Origin: Tiliqua scincoides
Lineage: Eukaryota; Chordata; Lepidosauria; Squamata; Scincidae
Length of the DNA: 64,000 bases
Assembly: GCF_035046505.1 (NCBI RefSeq)
Contig: NC_089826.1
Location: 10,460,254-10,524,253, forward strand
Reading direction: 5' to 3'
The notes below the pieces were generated by a model. The model was given only the letters and a program-made list of their open reading frames with translations. It did not search any database and was not told the DNA's origin. Numbering within the stretch: the first letter of the stretch is position 1; every line of letters starts with the position of its first letter. The translations under genes and the position numbers were made by a program. Below are positions 36,870 through 46,900 of this stretch, piece by piece.

Positions 36870-37400
36870 TACTTCCTGTATCTCACAGTGGCCCACCAGA
36901 TGCCTCAGGGAGCACATAAGACAACAAGGGACCTGCATCCTGGCACCCTCCCTTGCATCTGGCATTCTGAGGTAGCCTACTTCTGAAATCAGTAGGTTGC
37001 ACATACCCATCGTGGCTTGTAACTTTTCCTCCAGGAATTTGTGTAATCCCCTTTTAAAGACATCAAGACCAGGCGCAATCACCACATCCTGTGGCAAGAA
37101 GTTCCACAGACCAACTACATGCTGGGTAAAGAAACATCTTCTTTTATCTGTTCCTCCTGTAATCTTTTACTCCATAAACCTGTCCAATCCCCTTCTGGAA
37201 GGCATCTAGGCCAGAAGCCATCACCACATCCTGTGGCAAGGAGTTCCACAGACCAATTACCATGCTGGGTGAATAAATAATCTTTTATCAGTTCTTTCTG
37301 TTATCTTTTCCTCCATAAATCTGTCCAGTAACCTGTGAAAGGGCATCTAGGCCAGGTGCCATCACATCATGTGGCAGGGAGTTCCACAGGTTAATCACAC
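36870..37400 (-). mobile_element. CR1 LINE 3' region with internal triplication
   Basis: The left part matches the CR1 fragment at 15655 (cacagtggcccaccagatgc, ttgcatctggcattctga). The right part repeats a unit of about 140 bases three times, each containing ctgtccaatcccctt, catctaggccag and gtggcaaggagttccacaga. It lies in the first intron of the candidate small gene. Confidence 0.75.
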
Positions 37401-37619
37401 CCTGTTCCCTCTCCCAAAACAGAACCTATACAGTTCCATTAAACAAGATTGGGGTGAGGAAGAACTATGACCAACCCCACAAACTGAGAAGGTGGCTCTT
37501 CCTGCTAAGCAAACCTTAGGCCTGCCCCCGCCTCTTCAGCCTAGCCAAAAGGCCCCCCCCCCGCCTACAAGCCCCGCCACTGAAAAACTCTTCACTCCAC
37601 GCAGCCAGCGAGGCCAAAA

Positions 37620-37750
37620 GAAAGACGAGGCTGCAGCCCAGCCTTATATAGGATCACATGACCGCATGTCTACTAGACCCACTCTCCCATTGGTCCGCCC
37701 ATTTATGGATTCTTATTGGTTGAAACTGCCCGTTTCTTTTCCCGCTTGCA
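37620..37750 (-). promoter_or_regulatory. TATA/CCAAT/E2F-like promoter with TOP-like start
   Basis: On the minus strand, from upstream to downstream: an E2F-like GCGGGAAAA (37745-37737), a CCAAT box (37719-37715), a second CCAAT box 26 bases on (37693-37689), an E-box-like GTCATGTGAT (37662-37653), a TATA box TATATAA (37650-37644), and a pyrimidine-rich start CTTTCTTTT with the C at 37624, 26 bases below the TATA box. Order and spacing fit a regulated pol II core promoter facing left. Two closely spaced CCAAT boxes and an E2F-like site are common in cell-cycle promoters; the TOP-like start is typical of translation-machinery and snoRNA host genes. Confidence 0.55.
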
Positions 37751-38254
37751 GAGGTAGAGCAAGAAAAAAAAACTAGAGTCACGATCCATCTCTCTGTCCT
37801 TATTGAGACCTTACCTTCAGGTTTCCCAATCTGATTTCAAAAGGCTGTCGTCACCCAGTGGTCTAGGGAGCCAGCGACGCCGCTGTTACGCGCAAAAAGA
37901 GTCTTCCTCACAGGGCATTAATGTCAGTCTAGCAATTTCCTAGCTCTATGTTCGCTTTCTACAGGGAAGGACCTATGAAAGGAAAAGCGGGAATCGGAAC
38001 CACCATAGAGCTCCAGACACAAGGCTTAGAGCAGCCTAGAGTCCCTCTGCATGCAGAGGGGGGAGACTCCTTGCAGCAGGGAGCGAGGCTGGGGAGAGCA
38101 GCGCCCTCTCCAGGTGGCAGCTCAGCGGTGCTGGTCACAAGGGCAGCTGCCAGCCATAGAGGCGCTTCCTTCCTGCCCCATGAAGGGCTGCAGGTTCTGA
38201 AAGGACCTTCAGAGTAGCTCACAACACAAGGCAGCCAACACCCCCTGCCTTTTG

Positions 38255-38450
38255 CTGCCTTAAAAGTCAGACCTATTCCTGGGTATATTTGGGGTGCCGA
38301 TGCCAAAAATGGCATCGGTTTGGCCCCAGCACGGCTAGTTTTGGCGATACGGCATAGCCACATTGGTGAACGGTTTGAGCAGCTTCCTCGTGATGTCATC
38401 AACCTGGGAGTGATGTCATAGTTGCAACATCATCAGGTGGCTAAAAATTT
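38255..38450. repeat. Interspersed repeat, copy of the foldback element
   Basis: The segment shares ttttgctgccttaaaa, tgggtatatttgggg and agcagcttcctcgtgatgtc with 38925-39140. It is a partial, diverged copy. Confidence 0.5.
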
Positions 38451-38689
38451 CAGCACCCCCCTACAACAAAATCAAATCAATTAATTCCTTAAGGGAGAAA
38501 ATTAAAAGTTTACAATAAGCTAAAAAATTATTTAAAACAATGGACTCTCCTAACCCCTCCCAAGCCATAGCTAAGCTGTTTAACCCATTTCTGCCCAGCC
38601 CACAGGTGTACACAGTTTATTTCTGTTGCGTTTATGCAACACTGGGCAGAAATGGCTTTAAAAAATTCCCCAGACATCCCAAAGGCTGC

Positions 38690-38893
38690 AATCCTACCTG
38701 CTCTTACCTGGGAGTAAGCGCCATTGACTGCCAATGTTAAAAGCAGTTGTTCAAAGTGCAGATCTGTAACATTTCCACCCAATGAAGTCACGTACCATGG
38801 TAGCACTAAGTCTAATATATTGAAAATACAAATTGAGATGAATGGGGGCTCACCAGAAATTGACTCGGGACCCACTGTTTGAGAAACATCGGC
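38690..38893. mobile_element. hAT fragment containing a palindromic module
   Basis: The sequence has ggctgcaatcctacctg and ttacctgggagtaagcgcca (module half), then gatctgtaacatttcc and cacgtaccatgg, and ends cccactgtttgagaaaca. It is related to 23090-23445 and 47013-47300. Confidence 0.65.
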
Positions 38894-38987
38894 TTACAAC
38901 ATAACACAGGCTAACACACATTTTGCTGTCTTAAAAAGTTAGGCCAATTACTGGGTATATTTGGGGCACCAATTCAAAAAGTTGCAT

Positions 38988-39120
38988 GTTTTGCCCAATC
39001 ACATCTCGTTTCAGAGATCCTACACGGCCTAAGCCGTGGCATCCTCAAGAGGAAGCTGCTTGAACCATTCACTAACAAGGCTGTGTAGGATCTCTGAAAC
39101 TAGACATGATGGGGCAAAAC
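38988..39120. repeat. Foldback with 43-base arms
   Basis: Arms at 38988-39030 and 39078-39120 share tttcagagatcctacac exactly and are roughly 80% identical overall, with a 47-base loop. The element would form a strong hairpin in either strand. Confidence 0.8.
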
Positions 39121-39628
39121 TGCTGTCATTTTCAGAATCAGCACTCCAGTCATATAAAACGACCATAAATTATGGGGGGGGGGAGTTTTTCTGACAATTT
39201 CCTATGCTTTGGAAAGAAATACTTGATGGTAATGGCAGATGGGCTGTGGTACTGACTTACCAAGGGAAGTGATAGATTCTGTCTCACTGGAGATCTTTTG
39301 ATTGCAATGGCCATCTGCAAGACTCTGTAGGGCAGTGAAATGTCCAGATATTCTTACTCAAGGAAGGGGGTACTTTCGCCGATTACTCTGCTCTTCCCCC
39401 TCCCTTCCAACAGGTTACAGGCCCAGACACCAAAGTAAATGGCCTTGGTAGTTCTGCTTTTTGATTTTTTCTTTCACCTGTTTTTATAAGGCTGGATTTG
39501 CTTTGCTATCCACTCTCCAAACTATGCCAGTAACAAAAGCAAAGACTTGGGAAGTGAGTAATAGAGGCACCTGGCTTCAGCCAGTAACTAGATTAGACCC
39601 CAAGTCTTTTGAGAGCTGGAAATTATTT

Positions 39629-39983
39629 AAGTGTTTCTCAATGTTTGTTCTCCACTACACCACTTTACACAGTCCACATACTCAAAGTACCACTGGAAGT
39701 AACCGGTGATGACATCCTCACCAGTTACTTCTTGGGAAGCCAAATGCAATGTAACAAACACCAGTAAGAGGGCTCAGGGTGGATGGGAGGTCTTTGTTGA
39801 GCATGGAAAAGCATGCTTTGAAACTCTGCCCATCGAGCCAAGCCTCCTACCACTATTTGTTATGTCATGTTCCTGGTCTTGCTGCTGGGTGGCAGGGTTT
39901 AGGAGTCTTGTGAATACCACCAGACACCACCTCAAGTACCACTGGTGGTACCTGTACCACTGGTTGAGAAACTCTGCTCTGTT
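39629..39983. mobile_element. hAT-like non-autonomous element
   Basis: The left end agtgtttctcaatg and right end accactggttgagaaac form imperfect inverted repeats. The interior has a duplicated agtaccactgg motif and an inverted agtaactggtgatgacatc pair. It lies in intergenic sequence. Confidence 0.55.
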
Positions 39984-40027
39984 TAGAGGAAGGTGTTTTA
40001 GATCTGCTTGCTGAAAATTGCCCTGAC

Positions 40028-40122
40028 TCACAGCCCAATCCTATCCACACTTTCCTGGAAGTAAGCCCCATTGAATCTAAAGGGACTTACTTCTGAGTAG
40101 ACAAGCATAGGATTGAGCTGTC
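40028..40122. repeat. Palindromic module with TCA duplication
   Basis: Ends CAGCCCAATCC and GGATTGAGCTG are flanked by TCA on both sides. It is a clean, complete copy of the family at 12195-12288. Confidence 0.8.
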
Positions 40123-41059
40123 AGACAGCAACCAAGCCTCTCCATGGGACAAATCTGATATAATTTGTCTTATGTGATTCTATGCCTTAAGGGTACACCA
40201 TGCCTCCAACAAGCCCAACTGCAATTTCAGTGAGACATGTCAAAATACAGCTAACTGTGCTGTAGGCACACCTAGCCATGGTTAAGACTGGTGGGAGAAA
40301 AGGGTTGGTGAGAGAACAAAAGATCCTAGAGCTGGAAAGCTATCGTCTGACCTAAAAATCCATGGGTGGGCAGAAATAACTTTGATGTAAATCAATTCCA
40401 AATTTTTTTTTGGGGGGGGGATTTTGGGAGGATCTGAATGGTCAACCTGTGGTCACTAGAACATTATACTTCATGCCTTTTGCTACTGGATAACAAATAT
40501 TATAGAAAAAGGTTCAAGAACAAGTATCCAAGGGTTTGGGCAAAAAAGTTCTTCCTCTACCCACCTCACCCCCATTTTCTTGTGATCATGCAGTGGTCAC
40601 TTCCTCAACATAGCTAGAGTCTGTGCAAAACATATTTCCAGTACACTGTGCATCTGATCTGTGCCAGTCACTGGAAAGAATATTTCTGTGGGGAAATGTG
40701 ATGAGTTTTTTCACCAATTCGATATTTCAGCCAACTGGGTTAGCCAAGACTGATAACAATGCATAATCAACCTCATGCATGTCCATCCAAATTCAAAAGA
40801 TTGGCTTAGAAATCAATGAGGCCCATGCCAAAGCAAGTTTGTCTAGGACTGCAATCCTATGCACACTTACCTGAGAGTACATCCAACAGGAATTAGTTAC
40901 ATTTATCATGTAATAAATGGTGGAGTAGCAGTAAATGTTAGAGTAGATCGTACAGATAGGATCTACTCCAAGTGAAATGTCAAGTTATGGCTGTCATAAT
41001 GCAAATAAAATCTGGTGCTCCAATTTAAAAATATTACTAATTTTTAAAAAAAGGCAAAG

Positions 41060-43920
41060 TCAATTAGTACAGAATAGTATAAATGTTTTATTTTTTTTCC
41101 TTTGCGATTTATCTGACGGTTTTTACAATATAGAAAAGTGTAATTCTTTGAATAGGTCTAGTAAATATAAATTTAAATCTATTTTTAGATGTAAACCAGA
41201 ACTAGAAAAGTAACCCCAGACACACACTCCTCTCAAAATCTGCTGACAGTGGGTATACAATCCAGAAGCACTCTGCCGGGGCAATCGCTGATCATTTTTG
41301 GAGGGTTTTTATAGAAATGCCACAGAAACTCCACTGAAATGGCTATGCAGCACAAGTGCCTCAAATTGTTCCCAGCATTTTGATATTATTTTTGCTAATT
41401 TGTTCAGCAATTTCATGCAAGTAGCCAAATTCAAACACGCCAGGGAAGGAGGAAGAACCAAGCTAAGTACCAGAAAGCTTGTTCTGAGAGAGACAGAAAA
41501 CTAGATCTTTGATTGCACCTTCTTCAACTCTTTACACACCATTCCATCATACATAATCTACAACCGGGATCCAAACTCCACAAAGTTTTCTGCACACTCA
41601 TAAATACACATCACAAAACAAGGTGCAAATTAGAATAAGACACAAGTTATGTACAGAATTAGCACAGGTTTAGTTCTAGACAAAAAGATGAATGTTGCAA
41701 TTTGTTTGAAAAATAACTTGATCAAGTATTATTTTCTCCACTTACACTAATTTACATTTATACAATTCTTATTGTATGGACACTTACAGAATCAGAAAAA
41801 GGTAGCCTTCATCTACTCCGAAAGGCAACACTTTCTGAATCTTCTACATATAAAATCAGCTAAAATGAAAACAGCTTCTCTTTCAGGATTGTGTGTACAT
41901 ATACACAAGTTTGCTATGTGTACAGATACACAGTTACATGGCAGAATATATACAACTAAATGGAGAAAATATGCCTTTCAACAAAAGTAGTAGTATTAAT
42001 TACAGAAAAGGTATCTAACCAATGCTTGCCCATTCAAATATGAGGTTCATGTCCATCCATTCATGAAATTTAGAACTGTGGAACAATTTGCTGCACTAGA
42101 GAAGCATGCAATTCTGTTTAGCGTTTTAATAGTAATTTACAAAAGTTCCAAGTGCTGAGGCTCTCCATCCAAGCGATATTACTTCACTTTTTTCTTCTCC
42201 ATCACAGGATCACTATGTTTTGCTTTGCATTAGCACTGCTAAAATATACTTTTTAAAATATAAGCTAATTAGTTTAGTTAAAAAAAAAAAAAAAAGTACA
42301 CACCGCTTCAATTCAGATACAGTCAGTTTGAATAACTCCCTGAAATATCCACTAGGACTTAGTTTACTCTCTGCTGAATGAATAGGCCTGGTTTGTCTCC
42401 CCCACCCTATTGATTATGGTGAAATCTGCACCATGTCCAAAGTCTGTCTGGAATAGTTCTTATCTCCACATTTAGATACTTCATAGGTATGCACAGCAGA
42501 AGCAGCTCATTTAGCTCATACATTTTAAAAGTCCCTTCCATTTCAAATATGTCTTACAATGTGGCATGGAGTGGTAGAGGCTGCTGTACTGAGAAAACTG
42601 AAGTGGCACATAACTAGCTGTGCGGTTTTTGGATCCTAGACAGTACCTATGGAGATCTAGGACAATGTTTGGAGTTATTCAGCAAGCAAACATATCTGGC
42701 ATTTTAACAAACTAAGACTATGCTTGCCTCTCATGCATTAATTTAAAGCAAATCTTATTGCAAAGTGTTCTTTAGATGATACATAACACCACCAAGCTCT
42801 GCATGATTTAAGTTAGAGAAGGTATCAACCAGTATATGGTGGAAGTATGAAAAGCAAAAATTTGGGAGAACGTTAAGGTAGGATGAATGTAATGTATTAT
42901 TCCATCAAATAATCACCTGGCAATTCTGATGGGATCCCTCAGTGTATCCTGAACATGATCAGGAATTTACCGGAAATGTTGGGTACTGCCTGGATGACAG
43001 CTAGATGATCAGAACATATAGATAGTAAGATTTGCCTGGGAAATAGCTCAACTGTTAAAATCTCTAACTGCATCAGTTTGTCAAAACAGATCTTTGAAAC
43101 CAATGGTGTATTAAAATTTGGAATGTGTATAACGGTGATAGATTTCTTAAAATGTACTAAAAAGATTGTTGCACAATATTTAAAGCTAAATTACAAATTT
43201 TGACCTTGATTTTATATATCAGTGTTCTACATTTCTGCACCTTGCTCTGGTAACGCATTATTCCCAATATAAACCAACAGTAAGATCAAAAGAAGAAGTG
43301 TTTCCACTCAGATCAGGACTGTTGCGAACAAGACAATCCACAGATTTGCATTTTCTTTTCAAATTGGTTTTAGGCAAGTAGCTCTTTTTACTGACTTCCT
43401 TTCAGCATTTACTCCTCCACCAATGTACTGCTCTATGCTGGTGCAAACATAAAGCTGCACTGTAATGCTGATCAAATGTACTGGGCACATCTGTTCAGAA
43501 TACTGTTCTAGTAAGAACACCCAGTGATTTCAACTGTGTTTGCACAAGAGATGTTCTCAATAAGCTGTGTCTTGTTTTTTTCCTCCATACAAAAACCAAA
43601 CACTGTACATTACAAATAATAATAATTTAAAAGAATTGCCTGAAGAACATTTTCTAAGAAACAATGGGAAGGACTTTGCATAGCCCCATGTAGTTTAGAG
43701 GTTGAGGAGAAAACACACACTTCTATGCATCAACCTAAGTAAAAGAAAGTTCAGCTAAAAATGTACTCATTATTTTTTGCTTCCGTATTAACATAAGCTA
43801 ATGGAAACTAAGCAGCACCAAATTAAGAATGAATGACTATCACTACATCTGCTACTGTGAACCAAAAAGTGTCCATGTGCCTTTTAGTGTCCCATTTAGA
43901 CCATGGCTCATTTTCAAGAG
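41060..43920 (-). other. LIN54: Probable LIN54 3' untranslated region
   Basis: About 2.9 kb follows the LIN54 stop. It is AT-rich, has no long reading frame, and I found none of the interspersed repeats that crowd the rest of the window. A minus-strand AATAAA lies at 41092-41087 and could end the transcript near 41060. A 15-base A run (T-run in the transcript) lies near 42280. Other weaker signals exist, so the exact 3' end is uncertain. Confidence 0.5.
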
Positions 43921-46900
43921 TCAACAGTTCATGGCACAAGGGTCACTTTTAGACTTTCCTGCCGAGTTTATGATTCTCATCAGACAACGTCCAAACTCCT
44001 CCAGGATCATCCGTTCTGCCACTGCCTTTGACTTGCCTGCCTTCTCGGCCTGCTCAGTTTGGGCAAGTAAGCAGTCGCATGTCGCTTCGGCAACTTCCTT
44101 TGTCACAAATGTAAATGGCAACCTGGAAAGTAAAAAATGAACATGCATAATACAGTAGCAACAAGACTCTTCCCCTGTGCTGCCCCCTCCCCATTAAGGT
44201 ATCTCTAATAATAGCAAAAGGCAGATTTAAAGAGGCCATCCTCTGCAGTGCTCCAGTGTTCTTCCCCAACAAACCACAGTGCACGAGTTGCAGTGTACTT
44301 GTCCTACCTCTATGAAATCTCTATCCAAATAGTTTCAACAGCTCCCTCTCTAGAGTCAAGGGTTATTGCCCTTTAAAACCTGGAACAGGAAAGCAAAGAC
44401 CTGCACAGGTTGACACTAGTCTCTTGCACAGAGTTCTGTATCTTTGACTAGGAGTGGCAGTAGGGATGGAGGAAACTAAGAGGGTTCAAGTTGCAGAGGT
44501 GATGGGTGGTGTATGAGGAGAGACAACAGACAGGCACCGCAGACACTCGCCTATAAGTCGATCTCACACAGAAGTCAAGGGCAGGTTTTGAGCCCCAAAT
44601 CATGGAATTTTCTATGACACTCGGATAAGTCAGGGGTTGAACTTAGGGGGGTCTGACTATAATTTTGTCTGATTTTACCTGATGCCAGATCTTGAAAAAT
44701 AACCTTCCAGTAATTGTTACCTAAAAACAGTTTCTAATTTATTAAAAATACAATAAAAGATCATAAGATGCATTTATGTTCATTAACTTTTAAAATTCTG
44801 GTCTTCACAACATTTGTGTAAACACTGTCAGAATAAGTGCCTGTAAACAACATACCAGCAGAACCTTAGTCAAATCCTTCTTTAAGGTGCCTGGTGTGTT
44901 AAGCCAGAGGCTCTACATATAACATGCAACATAAAACATGCAATTGGGGGTGTGCAGTTCAGTTCACAGCATGGAGACAAGCAACAAGGACTAAGCTGTG
45001 CACAGTTGCAACCCTCTTTACTCAGAAGCAAACTCAGTGCTTTCCATGGGCATTATTCTTAAGCAATGGTGCACTGCAGTCTGGGACCTTGTTTCAGATG
45101 GAAATGAGGATCACATCCTGGGGTCTTAAAAACCAGACCCCTAAACTGGGGTGTGTGTGTGAAATTCTTTGCAAATGACTTGCCAGGAATGTTCAGAGGC
45201 TGCAGCAAAAGAAGGAGGCATTTCCCTTCTTCTCCAAACTGGAACGGAGACTAAGAGGCTTCTGGGAATTGTGGGGAGGCTTTGTGGGAGTATGTGCTGC
45301 ATTCCATAGCAGCAGCCCATACAGACTACAGTTCCCAGAAGCGCCTTCACTTCTCTTCCTGTATGGAGAAGAGGCTGCCTCTGAAAACCATAATTACTGG
45401 TAAAAATTCTCCTTTTCCTCCACCTGCTTCCTGCTTCTCAGCCCATTTCCATGCCCCCCCACTTCACCAGACAGCTGCTGAGGCTCCATAAGCTTCCCAG
45501 AAACCCCCAGAGGATCCTGCTTCAGTCACTGCATTGACCCTGGTATAAGTTCGATCCTGGATCTCAGGCTCCATTTTTAGGCATAAATTTTTGACCTATA
45601 GGTGAGCATATACAGTAATTCGGGGGTGGAAAGCAGATGCAAGATGGGAGGATAAAAGCCTATCAAGTGGAGCAGGGATAGGCGATCATCTCCTTAGATA
45701 TTATTCATGTCTCCTTTATTCTTTGACCAGCACTTAATCCCGTTTCTTTGGATGTCAAACACACACACACACACACACACACACTGAACATACCTCCCGC
45801 CTCCACTGGTCAGCACTGGTGCCGGCCTGGTCAGCAGGTCTGAAATCTGCGAGGACAACTTCGTCTTTGCAGCTGTTTGTTGCTGGACTCGCACTTCAGC
45901 AGCATCTGCCAAGTGCATTAGTGTCTTTCGCTCTGGACTTTCTTCAAAGTTCTTGCAGCCAATACATTTGCAAATTGAAGAGCACATGATCTTTGCCTGC
46001 AGAGTTCAGAGATAAACAAAAGCAAAAGAAATAATGTTCCACCAAATTAAGTGTTCAGTAAAGTGTTGAGAATAACTGCCTGCCTTTCAGCAAATGCCTT
46101 CAGTGCAACACTGACCAGAATAGGAAAACATGACTTGACAATTTATGGTGGTGCAACACTGTAGTCAGTTTCCTTCTGACAGATTAAGACTGTAATCCCA
46201 GATGCACTTTTCTGGGAGTGAGCCCTACTGATCATAGTGGAACTTACTTCTGTGTAAACAAGCACAGGAGTGTGCTCACAAAGGATGTTATAGCTTAGTT
46301 CAAATGTTGTAGATTTTCACAACCCCTCCACTATCTCTCCATATAGGATCAAATTCAGTCTCTACAGGACTACTGATGAAGACATATGAATGCAAACACC
46401 CAAATTCACTGCAGGTAGCTCTGTTCTGTAGGCACTTGTGCCTTGTCCCATGGCAATGGGTATAACTACATTCTTCTAGGTTTGCACTGCACATTTAATA
46501 CTTTTGACAAGAACTATTGTGATGAATGCCTTGGATTTTTTGTTTTATGCCTATTTTCTGTTCTTTGACATTTGACTCCCAGAAGCTCCAGTGCAGGTTC
46601 AGCAGCCTGAAAAGCTACTGAGTCATCCTTTGCGAACAGCATTCATCCTTTATTTGGAAACTCCATTATTCCCCAAACATTTGTTGGATGTGGATTTATC
46701 TTATTTTCCCATCTGGAATTACAAATCTCCCTTCTTCAGGATTGGCATGCCCTTAGCAACTGGGCAGCCAAATCTGCCTTATCTAGGTCAAGGTAGTGAC
46801 CAGGTGGGTTCCACTTCTCCAGTCAGATAACAATGACATCAAAGAAAGCTAAATGTTTCCCAGCCTACAGGAAGCATTGGTTGTTCTTTTGCAGTCAGCT

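Larger units (their letters stand above)
34540..37624 (-). ncRNA. Candidate short-exon transcription unit, possibly a snoRNA host gene
   Basis: Reading the minus strand, a TATA/CCAAT promoter ends at a TOP-like start (CTTTCTTTTGG, C at 37624). Exon 1 is likely but its donor is unclear (AAG|gtttgc near 37510 is one option). Exon A is 36267-36316 (50 bases; acceptor tgcttcctcag, donor TTGAG|gtgagg). Exon B is 35511-35541 (31 bases; acceptor ttctgctttcag, donor GCAAG|gtaact). The terminal exon starts at 34823 (acceptor gtatttttcag) and ends near 34540 after two AATAAA signals. Exon A has an ATG in good context (AGCATGG). Reading A-B-C gives 40 codons, and skipping B gives 70 codons ending LVQYLFWQEHT. 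Neither resembles a protein I know. Very short exons, a TOP-like start and structured intronic repeats are typical of snoRNA host genes. No transcript evidence is available to me. Confidence 0.4.

Noticed and set aside
37816-37960. Possible minus-strand noncoding exon with donor CTGAAG|gtaagg at 37815
   Set aside because: The donor is good, but no promoter elements or acceptor could be tied to it and it lies upstream of the better TATA/TOP start at 37624. It remains possible as an alternative first exon.
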